Made by a program: the position numbers and the translations under genes
DNA from: Vibrio sp. D404a
GTDB taxonomy: Bacteria > Pseudomonadota > Gammaproteobacteria > Enterobacterales > Vibrionaceae
NCBI RefSeq assembly: GCF_030248535.1
Contig: NZ_JAHGAJ010000002.1
Coordinates: 1 to 64,000 of the forward strand
Direction: 5' to 3'
Length of the DNA: 64,000 nt
Shown here: one piece after another, positions 55,608 through 63,654 of the stretch
Layout: each line of letters opens with the position of its first letter
Position numbering within the stretch: position 1 is the stretch's first letter
The notes under the pieces: generated by a model
Database searches by the model: none
The model's input: the letters and a program-made list of their open reading frames with translations, nothing else
Told to the model about the DNA's origin: nothing

Positions 55608-55975
55608 TGACAGCAGCAGAGCTCAAACAATCCATTAGCTGGTTACACAATGATGTGGATGAAGCACTTGAAGATGCCAGTGATGAACATGCAAAAGCAC
55701 AATACAAAAAGATCTTCGACTGCTTAGAGTGGCTACATGAAATGTTGCTGATGCGAGAGTCAGATAAAAATCACGTGAAAATGCTTGGACACCGTGAAGA
55801 CTCCAATCAAGTTCAATGCATGGTGTCGAACGTAGTTGGCTTAAACTTCCTAGAAGTAAATGAACTGGCTGACACGGAGTTTTTAATCGGTGACTGGTTC
55901 ATGTCAGTAACAAACGTGGATGAGCAACAAAGCCACCAAACTAAAATCTATGGGCCATACAAAACAGACCAATAA
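55604..55975 (+). CDS. Unknown 123-residue protein beside dif
   Basis: Not recognised. The N-terminal half is strongly helical and acidic (TAAELKQSISWLHNDVDEAL, KIFDCLEWLHEMLLMRE); the C-terminal half looks like beta strands (CMVSNVVGLNFLEV, FLIGDWFMSVTNVD). No signal peptide or membrane segment is present. The start at 55604 overlaps the stop of the upstream pseudogene, so it was probably translated by coupling and may now be poorly expressed. dif begins 83 bases downstream. Confidence 0.6.
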   Translation: MMTAAELKQSISWLHNDVDEALEDASDEHAKAQYKKIFDCLEWLHEMLLMRESDKNHVKMLGHREDSNQVQCMVSNVVGLNFLEVNELADTEFLIGDWFMSVTNVDEQQSHQTKIYGPYKTDQ

Positions 55976-56057
55976 GCAATGGACGCAGCTCGTAATAGCT
56001 TGTCAGTCACAAGGTTCAACGTAACAGAAATCCCAGAGCGCCGCGCCCAATAAGCCA

Positions 56058-56085
56058 ACTGCGTATTATGTATATTATGTTAAAT
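56058..56085 (+). other. dif site for XerC/XerD chromosome-dimer resolution
   Basis: 28 bp: XerC arm ACTGCGTATTA, central region TGTATA, XerD arm TTATGTTAAAT. The XerD arm and centre equal the E. coli dif site, and the XerC arm differs only in a few outer positions. Its position beside the vpsS homologue matches V. cholerae dif1. XerC/XerD, activated by FtsK, resolve chromosome dimers here. No duplicate or inserted prophage is seen. The flanking 55976-56057 contains only a 24-codon frame (MDAARNSLSV... from 55979) of doubtful meaning; 56086-56232 shows nothing. Confidence 0.93.
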
Positions 56086-56232
56086 AAGCTGTGATGGATC
56101 TAGATATATAGCCTGCGTCCAGTACCCTCACCTTATTTTTATTGCAGATAAGCCTATTCAATTTAACCGAAGTCTATTTACCATAAAATACCTAATAATC
56201 ATATTCATAATCTTCGATTCAGAATACGTTTA

Positions 56233-57960
56233 TTAGGACTCCATTAATAAACGATCGATCGCTTCGGTGATCTCTTTAGTTCTTACTGGTTTGGTAACGA
56301 AATCATTCATACCAACATCTAGGCACGAATATTTGTCTTCAGTCGATGTGTGTGCCGTTAATGCCACAATTGGAATATCGATGTTGTTGTTTCTCATGTG
56401 CTTGGTTGTGGTTAAGCCATCCATCACCGGCATCGACACGTCCATAAGTATAATGTCGATTGGTGTTTCGCTGGACTGAACAAAGTTAATCGCTTCTTGC
56501 CCATTGCTGGTGATGAAAACTTTGTGTCCTTGTCTCGACAAGATCAGCTGTATCACCATCTGGTTTGTCGGATTGTCTTCAACGACCAGTACTGAATATT
56601 GAGCTCTTAGCTTCTGATCTATTGGACAGCGGACTGCTTTTGGCTCGACATGTTCTGTTCTGCGACTCAGAACTGGCAATTGAACTTCAAAACGTGAACC
56701 CTTGTTCAATTCACTTGTTACCGCTATTCGGCCATCCATCAGCTCAACCAGACGTTTGGTGATCGCTAAACCTAAGCCGGTTCCACCAAAACGACGAGTG
56801 ATTGTGCTGTCTGCTTGAACAAATGGACTGAATAATGAAGCCAATTGCTGTGGTTTCATGCCAATACCCGTATCTTCAACCGATATATGGAACGCGCTTT
56901 GTTGATAATGAATACCGATGTTGACTTCACCTTGTTCAGTAAACTTAATTGCATTACCGACTAGATTAAAGAGAATCTGGGCCAACCTTGTTTGGTCGAT
57001 GTAATGCAGCTCGTTGTCTGGCATCTCACACGTTAGATTTAAGTTTAGACCTTTGGCGTCTGCTACCTTTTTTTGTTCAGATAAAACAAACGTTACAGTG
57101 TCGCTTACTTTGTTCCATTGTGGTGTTAGTGAAAAGCAGCCTGACTCAATTTTAGAGAAATCCAGTACATCACTAATAATAGCCAATAAGAGTTCAGATG
57201 AAGTACTCATGCTCTGAATGATTGACCGCTGATCACAGGTTAAATCAGAGCACTTTAGTGTTTCGATTAAACCAATGATTGCATTTAGTGGTGTTCGTAA
57301 TTCATGACTCATCATGGCTAAGAATTCTGACTTAGCTTTGTTGGCGCGTTCTTCTTCTTTACGCGCTGATATAAGTTCGGCGGTTCTTTCTCGAACGGTC
57401 GCTTCGAGTTTCTCTTTGTTTTCAATATCAAAGACCGCACGTTCTATAAGCGGTCGAAAACGATTCAGTGTTGCTTTTGTTTCTACACTAAAATGTTTGG
57501 TGTTTGAGTGAATGAACACAATAACAGCTTGTGTGACACCAGTATCAATCCCTGTCATTAAGACTGAATTGATTTGATCAAGTAAGATAGAGTTTAAGGT
57601 GCTAAATTCTGGCAAGGCACGTGGTTCAAATAATATGGTGCATTCACCGTTGATAACCCGAGATAACTTTCCGGAGTCTTGCCAGCAGATATTTTCATAG
57701 ACGCGGTTATTAGTTAGCAAAGTTTTAAATTTTTCTTTGCTATCTACACGTGAAATAACGATGAAGTCATCGAATTTAATGTATTTCTTAAGGATCAACT
57801 CAAGGCTAGAGAATATATCGGAGATTGAGTTAGCTTTGCTGATTTCAGAAATCGTCGATAGGATCACCCTATTCTCTTCTGCTAAGCTTCTTTCACGTGC
57901 TTTTGCTCTTTCTAACTGTACCAGCGCCTCTTGTAGCGCTTCTTGGTTGTCAGTGCCCAT
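56233..57960 (-). CDS. vpsS: Hybrid sensor histidine kinase, VpsS-like
   Basis: 575 residues, soluble. An N-terminal coiled coil and GAF-like sensor region (about 35-180) precede HisKA with phospho-acceptor H219 (SHELRTPLN), the HATPase domain (N-box FNLVGNAIKF, DTGIGM, RFGGTGLGLA), and a C-terminal receiver with D507 (ILMDVSMPV). Without an HPt domain it needs an external partner. In V. cholerae the kinase in this gene position (VpsS) passes phosphate to LuxU and on to LuxO, and is inhibited by the NO-bound FIST protein NosP. It overlaps the FIST gene by one base (TAATG), so the two are made together. Confidence 0.85.
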   Translation of the reverse strand: MGTDNQEALQEALVQLERAKARERSLAEENRVILSTISEISKANSISDIFSSLELILKKYIKFDDFIVISRVDSKEKFKTLLTNNRVYENICWQDSGKLSRVINGECTILFEPRALPEFSTLNSILLDQINSVLMTGIDTGVTQAVIVFIHSNTKHFSVETKATLNRFRPLIERAVFDIENKEKLEATVRERTAELISARKEEERANKAKSEFLAMMSHELRTPLNAIIGLIETLKCSDLTCDQRSIIQSMSTSSELLLAIISDVLDFSKIESGCFSLTPQWNKVSDTVTFVLSEQKKVADAKGLNLNLTCEMPDNELHYIDQTRLAQILFNLVGNAIKFTEQGEVNIGIHYQQSAFHISVEDTGIGMKPQQLASLFSPFVQADSTITRRFGGTGLGLAITKRLVELMDGRIAVTSELNKGSRFEVQLPVLSRRTEHVEPKAVRCPIDQKLRAQYSVLVVEDNPTNQMVIQLILSRQGHKVFITSNGQEAINFVQSSETPIDIILMDVSMPVMDGLTTTKHMRNNNIDIPIVALTAHTSTEDKYSCLDVGMNDFVTKPVRTKEITEAIDRLLMES

Positions 57961-59144
57961 TATTTCCTTAACCTATAAAAAGTGGCCGATGAAACCATTA
58001 AATTGCCATGTGCATTTTCACCGCCACACAAGCGTCCTTGTTCGCCAAATGTGAATGGACATATGTAAGGTAGCCCATTAAGTGCTTGATTTATCTGCTC
58101 ACAAACCTCATCCATGTCTTGCTTTAGGTTCAGCATTGGCCCGGCACAGAAGATGTTGATCGCTCCTAATTTCTCTTCGTGATCCATATCATTCAGATAG
58201 GACGAGTGAATGATATTAGCAGCCCTACTAATGATCTGTTGTCTCGAACCTTGCATTAAATAGATCACATCACCTTCACTAATATCAGTAAACAATTCAA
58301 TGCCTTTACATTCCGTTTCTCGAATTGAATGTGAAAGCTTGAAATATGGCGTCTTATATGAAGACCCCACTTTACGACCTAATGGATAAATCGAGGACTG
58401 CTCAAAAATAAAACCGTCATCTGCGTTACCAAGGTGGAAATTAGTCCATTCATTATAAACATCAACTGCAGGCTTATTATCGATTTCTTGAAGAATTCGG
58501 TCTCTTGCTTTTGTTACGGTGCCAAAATATTGTGTTGGTGTGTGTCCTGCATTGAGCGAGCTAAATACAGATTGAGATGAGAAGAATACGGTTAGCGAAA
58601 CACCATTAATGGAAACTTGGTCTTCGGTAAATATACTCCAGTTTCCCGACACCTTATTATCCGCTGCACTGCCCCCTATAATAGGAACCTCTGTGCCGAA
58701 TTTAGTGTCGATAGCATTCATGACGGTTTCTTCATTGCCTGGTGTTGAATGCAGCAGAATCAGGTCTGGCACTTCTCCTTGGCGGTTTGCTTTTTCAAGC
58801 GCAATATCAATGGCTCTGTGAGTGCTATCCGTTATGTCTTTGCTAAAGGTCTGTATACCGCTGCCATAGGCATTGATACCCGAATCATAGATAGCAAGAA
58901 CGCCGATTACTGGCCCAGAATGAAAGCCAGTCTCAGTCATGATCCCGTGGCATGTTGTGCATCCATGAATCGGTGTGTCTGGCAGAGCTTGTTTAAGAAG
59001 CTCCTGCACCGCAAAAGTTGAATACTCTTCGGTGCAGTAGCAAATTAGGCAGGCTATCTCATGAGGTCGTTCTAAACCAGAAAGGAGTTCTTTGACCGCA
59101 ACGGTGTTGTCTTTGGAGTATGAGACGTTAGAGAGAAACTTCAT
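57960..59144 (-). CDS. nosP: FIST-domain protein, NosP/VpsV-like nitric-oxide sensor
   Basis: A 394-residue cytoplasmic protein with FIST_N (about 25-220) and FIST_C (about 225-370; FTFGEQGRLCGGENAHGN). In V. cholerae and Pseudomonas this class binds haem and NO and controls a neighbouring kinase. The N-terminal part is rich in cysteine (C32, C35, C37, then C62 and C65 in GCTTCHG), which may be redox-active or bind metal. The TAATG overlap with the kinase gene and the nearby cbb3 oxidase support a respiratory/NO role. Haem binding is inferred. Confidence 0.85.
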   Translation of the reverse strand: MKFLSNVSYSKDNTVAVKELLSGLERPHEIACLICYCTEEYSTFAVQELLKQALPDTPIHGCTTCHGIMTETGFHSGPVIGVLAIYDSGINAYGSGIQTFSKDITDSTHRAIDIALEKANRQGEVPDLILLHSTPGNEETVMNAIDTKFGTEVPIIGGSAADNKVSGNWSIFTEDQVSINGVSLTVFFSSQSVFSSLNAGHTPTQYFGTVTKARDRILQEIDNKPAVDVYNEWTNFHLGNADDGFIFEQSSIYPLGRKVGSSYKTPYFKLSHSIRETECKGIELFTDISEGDVIYLMQGSRQQIISRAANIIHSSYLNDMDHEEKLGAINIFCAGPMLNLKQDMDEVCEQINQALNGLPYICPFTFGEQGRLCGGENAHGNLMVSSATFYRLRK

Positions 59145-59245
59145 AAGCGATTGATTAATTTATTATTCGCTCAGTTATAACATTTTAAGGCACAAGTTTT
59201 TACTGATTTAGTACAAGTTTCTCCCCACCTCCGACCTGCTTATGG

Positions 59246-59608
59246 CTATTTTGAGAGCGTCACCGAAACTCGGTGCTCTTGTTGCGTGCTTGTAACTGTT
59301 ATTTGTGATGTCTGTTCATCGGTGGTGAGTAACCAAGATGATGCACTCTTCGCAACTAAAGTTCCGTTTCCTTCATAGCCGATAGCAATTTTGTTACTTT
59401 CGGATGTTTCAATTAAATACCCAAGATTATCACTAGAAACCATAACATTATATTTATCAATAGTAATTTCACACGGGTTTGAAAGAATACAGTCAACCGT
59501 TTCGTTATCTGTGTATGTTACTGTTCTCCAAGTAAATGCAGCTAATAAAATAGACAACATGACGATAATTTGTACAAGCCTGTCTTTTGTGAGCTTTTGT
59601 GCTGCCAT
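59246..59608 (-). CDS. Small membrane-anchored protein between nosP and ccoN
   Basis: 120 residues with a single N-terminal membrane helix (RLVQIIVMLSILLAAFTW) and a beta-rich domain of about 85 residues outside the membrane. It has one pair of cysteines (DCILSNPCEITIDKY) likely to form a small disulfide loop. No family is recognised; a similar-sized hypothetical gene stands in the same place in V. cholerae as far as I recall. It lies upstream of nosP on the same strand (101-base gap) and divergent from the oxidase operon. Confidence 0.7.
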   Translation of the reverse strand: MAAQKLTKDRLVQIIVMLSILLAAFTWRTVTYTDNETVDCILSNPCEITIDKYNVMVSSDNLGYLIETSESNKIAIGYEGNGTLVAKSASSWLLTTDEQTSQITVTSTQQEHRVSVTLSK

Positions 59609-59866
59609 TTTATTCTTTACTCCTTGTTACAAAGTTCAAAGTTTTTAAATAAAAATACATTTCCTGACCAACCGTAAGGTTACTACTCTGTCATTGATTT
59701 GTTAATTCAAGTATAGTGTCGCGTTGAAAATGCCACTTTTTTTTAAAATCAGCAAGCGGAAATAAAGTTCTGAATAGTCTGAATTTCTTTTTCTGATTTG
59801 GGTGGCATTACGACGTGAGTCGTGTTGGAAGTAAAGTGTAGTAAATAAGAAATTGGAAGCATGCAA

Positions 59867-61288
59867 ATGAGCCAAGAAAAGCAGCTTGAACAAAACTACA
59901 ACTATACGGTCGTCCGTCAATTCACCTTAGTAACTATTCTTTGGGGTATTGTCGGTATGGGCGTTGGTGTTTTGATTGCCGCTCAATTAGTTTGGCCACA
60001 GCTAAACTTTGATACGCCGTGGCTGACGTACAGTCGTTTACGTCCCCTGCATACTAATGCGGTTATTTTTGCGTTCGGTACAAGTGCCCTGTTTGCAACA
60101 TCATATTATGTTGTACAACGCACCTGTCAGACGCGTCTCTTTGGTGGCCCTCTCGTAGCCTTCACCTTCTGGGGTTGGCAAGCGATTATTCTGTCCGCTG
60201 CAATTACTTTACCGTTAGGTTTAACCTCTGGTAAAGAATACGCAGAACTAGAATGGCCAATCGATATCGCTATCACGCTTGTGTGGGTAGCTTATGCGGT
60301 CGTGTTCTTCGGAACCATGATTAAGCGTAAGACATCACACATCTACGTAGCAAACTGGTTCTTCGGAGCCTTCATTATCACGGTTGCCGTGTTGCACATC
60401 GTTAACAGCCTAGCTGTTCCTGTATCTGCGTTTAAATCGTACTCGATTTACTCAGGTGCTATCGATGCAATGGTACAATGGTGGTACGGTCACAACGCGG
60501 TAGGCTTCCTGTTAACAGCTGGTTTCCTAGGTATGATGTACTACTTCGTACCTAAGCAAGCTGAACGCCCTGTTTATTCTTACCGTCTATCGATTGTTCA
60601 CTTCTGGGCTCTAGTGTCTCTGTATATCTGGGCTGGTCCTCACCACCTACACTACACAGCACTACCTGACTGGACTCAATCTCTAGGTATGGTTATGTCT
60701 CTTGTTCTATTCGCTCCTTCTTGGGGGGGTATGATCAACGGTATCATGACTCTATCTGGTGCGTGGCATAAGCTACGTTACGACCCTATCCTACGTTTCC
60801 TAATCGTTTCTCTATCGTTCTACGGCATGTCGACTTTCGAAGGCCCAATGATGGCAATTAAGACGGTTAACGCACTATCTCACTACACTGACTGGACTAT
60901 CGGTCACGTACACTCTGGTGCTTTAGGTTGGGTTGCAATGGTTTCTATCGGCTCTGTTTATCACTTAGTTCCAAAACTATTTGGTCAAGAGCGTATGTAC
61001 TCTGTATCTCTAATCAACGTTCACTTCTGGTTGGCGACGATTGGTACGGTTTTCTACATCGTTGCGATGTGGATCTCTGGTGTGATGCAAGGTCTAATGT
61101 GGCGCGCAGTTAACTCTGACGGTACGTTGACTTACAGCTTCGTTGAGTCTGTAGAAGCTTCTTACCCGTTCTACTTTGTACGTTTCCTAGGTGGTTTCAT
61201 CTTCCTAAGCGGTATGTTCCTAATGGCATACAACACGTACAAAACTGTTTCAGCACCAAAAGATAGCCTAAAAGCTATCGCGCAACCG
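59867..61288 (+). CDS. ccoN: cbb3-type cytochrome c oxidase subunit I CcoN
   Basis: The frame ends at 61294; the stop codon lies in CCGGCTTAAGG. About 475 residues and 12 membrane helices form the catalytic subunit with the haem b/b3-CuB centre. Metal-ligand histidines lie in [18 protein letters not shown] and [12 protein letters not shown]. It reduces O2 to water at low oxygen. MSQEKQLE (59867) is preferred to an ATG two codons earlier, which is only four bases from GGAAG. Upstream, TTGAT and TTCAA (59694-59710) form a dyad with 7-base spacing, too wide for a standard FNR box. Confidence 0.9.
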
Positions 61289-61294
61289 GCTTAA
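61289..61294 (+). other. Final codons and stop of ccoN
   Basis: These six bases belong to ccoN, whose full coding region is 59867-61294; they are listed so that the end of the gene is not misread. Confidence 0.8.
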
Positions 61295-61306
61295 GGAGAT
61301 TTAAGA

Positions 61307-61927
61307 ATGAGCTCAAATTCAAATAATCGCCATGAGTTGGTAGAAAAAAACGTTGGCTTGCTAGCGATCCTAATCGTTATCGCAATCAGCTTTGGTGCTC
61401 TTGTAGAGATCACTCCTCTTATCTTCCAAAAGCAGACCACTGAACCTGTAGATAATCTACGTGTTTACTCTGCTCTTGAGATGGAAGGTCGTGACATCTA
61501 CATCCGTGAAGGTTGTAACGTATGTCACAGCCAAATGATTCGTCCATTCCGTTCTGAGACTGAGCGTTACGGCCACTACTCTGTAGCTGGTGAAAGCGTT
61601 TGGGAACACCCATTCCTATGGGGCTCTAAGCGTACTGGTCCGGATCTAGCGCGTGTTGGTGACCGTTACTCTGATGAGTGGCACCGTGTTCACCTAATTG
61701 ACCCTCGCGAACTTGTTCCAGAGTCAAACATGCCTGGTTTCCCATGGCTAGAAGACAATGTACTTGATGGCAAATTGACTCAGCAGAAGCTTGAACTCTT
61801 CCGCAACCAATTTGGCGTTCCTTACACAGACGAACAGATTGCTAACGCGAAGCAAGATGTTGAAGGCAAAACAGAGATGGATGCAATCATTGCTTACCTT
61901 CAATCTCTTGGCCACGCAATGAAATAA
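61307..61927 (+). CDS. ccoO: cbb3-type oxidase monohaem cytochrome c subunit CcoO
   Basis: 206 residues. One N-terminal membrane helix ([20 protein letters not shown]) anchors a periplasmic cytochrome c domain with the haem motif [12 protein letters not shown]. The rest ([24 protein letters not shown]) supplies the methionine ligand region. It passes electrons from CcoP to CcoN. It starts 12 bases after ccoN, with AAGGAG in front. Confidence 0.97.
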   Translation: MSSNSNNRHELVEKNVGLLAILIVIAISFGALVEITPLIFQKQTTEPVDNLRVYSALEMEGRDIYIREGCNVCHSQMIRPFRSETERYGHYSVAGESVWEHPFLWGSKRTGPDLARVGDRYSDEWHRVHLIDPRELVPESNMPGFPWLEDNVLDGKLTQQKLELFRNQFGVPYTDEQIANAKQDVEGKTEMDAIIAYLQSLGHAMK

Positions 61928-61936
61928 GGAATGACT

Positions 61937-62110
61937 ATGGACATTATTACATTTCAAAGCGTTTGGACTGTGACCGTTTTTGCTTGTTTTATCGGCATCG
62001 TTTGGTGGGCATTTGGCAAGAACCGTAAATCTCGTTTCGAAGATGATGCAAACCTAGTTTTTGCTGATGAAGCTGAAACGAGTTCAAAAGAACAAGGAGT
62101 GACTAAGTAA
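61937..62110 (+). CDS. ccoQ: cbb3-type oxidase small subunit CcoQ
   Basis: A 57-residue single-helix protein (VWTVTVFACFIGIVWWAFG, then NRKSRFEDDANLVFAD) that stabilises the complex. The start at 61937 has AAGGA six bases upstream. Its TAA overlaps the ccoP ATG (TAATG), so translation is coupled. Confidence 0.93.
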   Translation: MDIITFQSVWTVTVFACFIGIVWWAFGKNRKSRFEDDANLVFADEAETSSKEQGVTK

Positions 62111-63084
62111 TGAGTACATTCTGGAGTATCTGGGTTACCGTAATTACTATCGGTACGCTCATTGGTTGTGCGGTTTTACTTCGCTCATGCTTCTCAAACA
62201 AAACGGGTATTGAAGAAGGTGATGACATGGGTCACGAATACGATGGTATTCGTGAGCTTAACAACCCTCTTCCGAAGTGGTGGACTTACCTATTCATCGG
62301 CACACTTGTGTTCGCGGTAATCTATTTCATCCTTTATCCAGGTCTAGGTAACTTTAAAGGTGTTCTAGGTTGGACGAGTTCTGACCAGACCGTTACTTCA
62401 GTTGCACAGTCTCGTGCTTCTGTCGTTGACGCTCAACAGAACAAGCGCCTCGACCAATATGCTAAAGAGCTAGACGACGCTAATAACTACTTTGGCGAAG
62501 CGTTTAACCAACTTGCATACGATGATAACGGTCTTCGTTCTATCCCTGATATCGCATCAGACTCTGAAGCAATTAAAGTAGGTCAACGTTTGTTCCTACA
62601 AAACTGTTCTCAGTGTCACGGTTCAGATGCACGTGGTCAGAAAGGTTTCCCTAACCTAACTGATGATGCTTGGCTATACGGCGGTGAGCCGGAAGCTATC
62701 CTAACGACAGTTCTACACGGTCGTGTTGGTCAAATGCCAGGTTGGAAAGACGCTCTAGGCGAGGAAGGTGTTAAAGAGGTAGTTAGCTACACTCTAAGCC
62801 TATCTGGTCGTAGCGTTAACGCACGTGAAGCTGAAGCGGGTAAAGCACGCTTTGTTGTTTGTGCTGCATGTCACGGTACAGATGGTAAAGGTAACCCTGC
62901 TGTAGGTGCACCTGACCTAACTGACCGCGATTGGTTGTTTGGCGATTCTCGCGCAGATGTAACAGAAACTGTAATGTACGGCCGTTCTGGTGTTATGCCA
63001 GCATGGAAAGACATTCTAGGTGAAGAAAAAGTTCAACTAGTTTCTGCTTACGTGTGGAGCTTAAGCAACTCAGATAATAAGTAA
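62110..63084 (+). CDS. ccoP: cbb3-type oxidase dihaem cytochrome c subunit CcoP
   Basis: 324 residues. Two N-terminal membrane helices (FWSIWVTVITIGTLIGCAVLL and WWTYLFIGTLVFAVIYFILY) precede two cytochrome c domains with haem motifs CSQCHG and CAACHG, each with a downstream methionine (GQMPGWKD, GVMPAWKD). It takes electrons from soluble cytochrome c or the bc1 complex. A terminator-like hairpin follows before fixH. Confidence 0.97.
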   Translation: MSTFWSIWVTVITIGTLIGCAVLLRSCFSNKTGIEEGDDMGHEYDGIRELNNPLPKWWTYLFIGTLVFAVIYFILYPGLGNFKGVLGWTSSDQTVTSVAQSRASVVDAQQNKRLDQYAKELDDANNYFGEAFNQLAYDDNGLRSIPDIASDSEAIKVGQRLFLQNCSQCHGSDARGQKGFPNLTDDAWLYGGEPEAILTTVLHGRVGQMPGWKDALGEEGVKEVVSYTLSLSGRSVNAREAEAGKARFVVCAACHGTDGKGNPAVGAPDLTDRDWLFGDSRADVTETVMYGRSGVMPAWKDILGEEKVQLVSAYVWSLSNSDNK

Positions 63085-63094
63085 CATTTCAATA

Positions 63095-63117
63095 ACAGCC
63101 CCTTTCATAGGGGCTGT
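63095..63117 (+). terminator. Terminator of the ccoNOQP operon
   Basis: Perfect 8-bp stem ACAGCCCC/GGGGCTGT with a 7-base loop, followed by CTTTCCTTTATTTT. It separates the structural genes from the assembly genes. Confidence 0.8.
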
Positions 63118-63171
63118 CTTTCCTTTATTTTATAAACACTTCTTTTTATTCTTTTTTTCGAGATCTTTTTT

Positions 63172-63651
63172 ATGGTAAAGCCTTGGTATAAACAGTTTTG
63201 GCCGTGGTTCTTAATCGCGTTGCCGGCGACAGTTGTGGTCTGGACGATCTTAACGGTTATTGTATTTACACAAAACTCTGTCGACTTGGTCACTGAGGAT
63301 TACTATAAAAAAGGCAAAGGCATTAATGTCGATATCTCTAAGGTTAACGTAGCGAAAGAGCTAGGTCTGTCTGCGGACATTTCTGAACGTGGTGAATCAA
63401 TCATCATTTCCCTAGATAAAGGTAAGCTTGATCACTACCCTGCAATCAGTGCGATGTTTGTGCACCGTACGCTTCCTGATCGTGATTTCACGCAACTGCT
63501 TACAGCGAATGCTCAGGGCGATTACGTGCTGAATACTCAACACGAAGTTCAAGGCCCTTGGTTCATTGAATTAACGCCACACAACGAAGAATGGCTTGTT
63601 CAAGGCCGTATTACCTTCCCTCTAGAAAACAAAACTAAACTAGAGAACTAA
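63172..63651 (+). CDS. ccoH: FixH/CcoH-family cbb3 oxidase assembly protein
   Basis: 159 residues with one N-terminal membrane helix (WPWFLIALPATVVVWTILTV) and a periplasmic FixH domain (VDLVTEDYYKKGKGIN is the family signature). It assists assembly of the cbb3 oxidase and stabilises CcoI/CcoN complexes. ccoI follows three bases later. Confidence 0.92.
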   Translation: MVKPWYKQFWPWFLIALPATVVVWTILTVIVFTQNSVDLVTEDYYKKGKGINVDISKVNVAKELGLSADISERGESIIISLDKGKLDHYPAISAMFVHRTLPDRDFTQLLTANAQGDYVLNTQHEVQGPWFIELTPHNEEWLVQGRITFPLENKTKLEN

Positions 63652-63654
63652 AGT

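Noticed and set aside
55979..56053. 24-codon frame MDAARNSLSV... between the 123-residue gene and dif
   Set aside because: Too short and without a ribosome site; it may be a gene remnant but cannot be supported as a gene.
59694..59715. FNR or ArcA site ahead of ccoN
   Set aside because: TTGAT and TTCAA halves are seven bases apart rather than four, and the GTTAATTCAAGTATA stretch matches the ArcA consensus at only about 11 of 15 positions.
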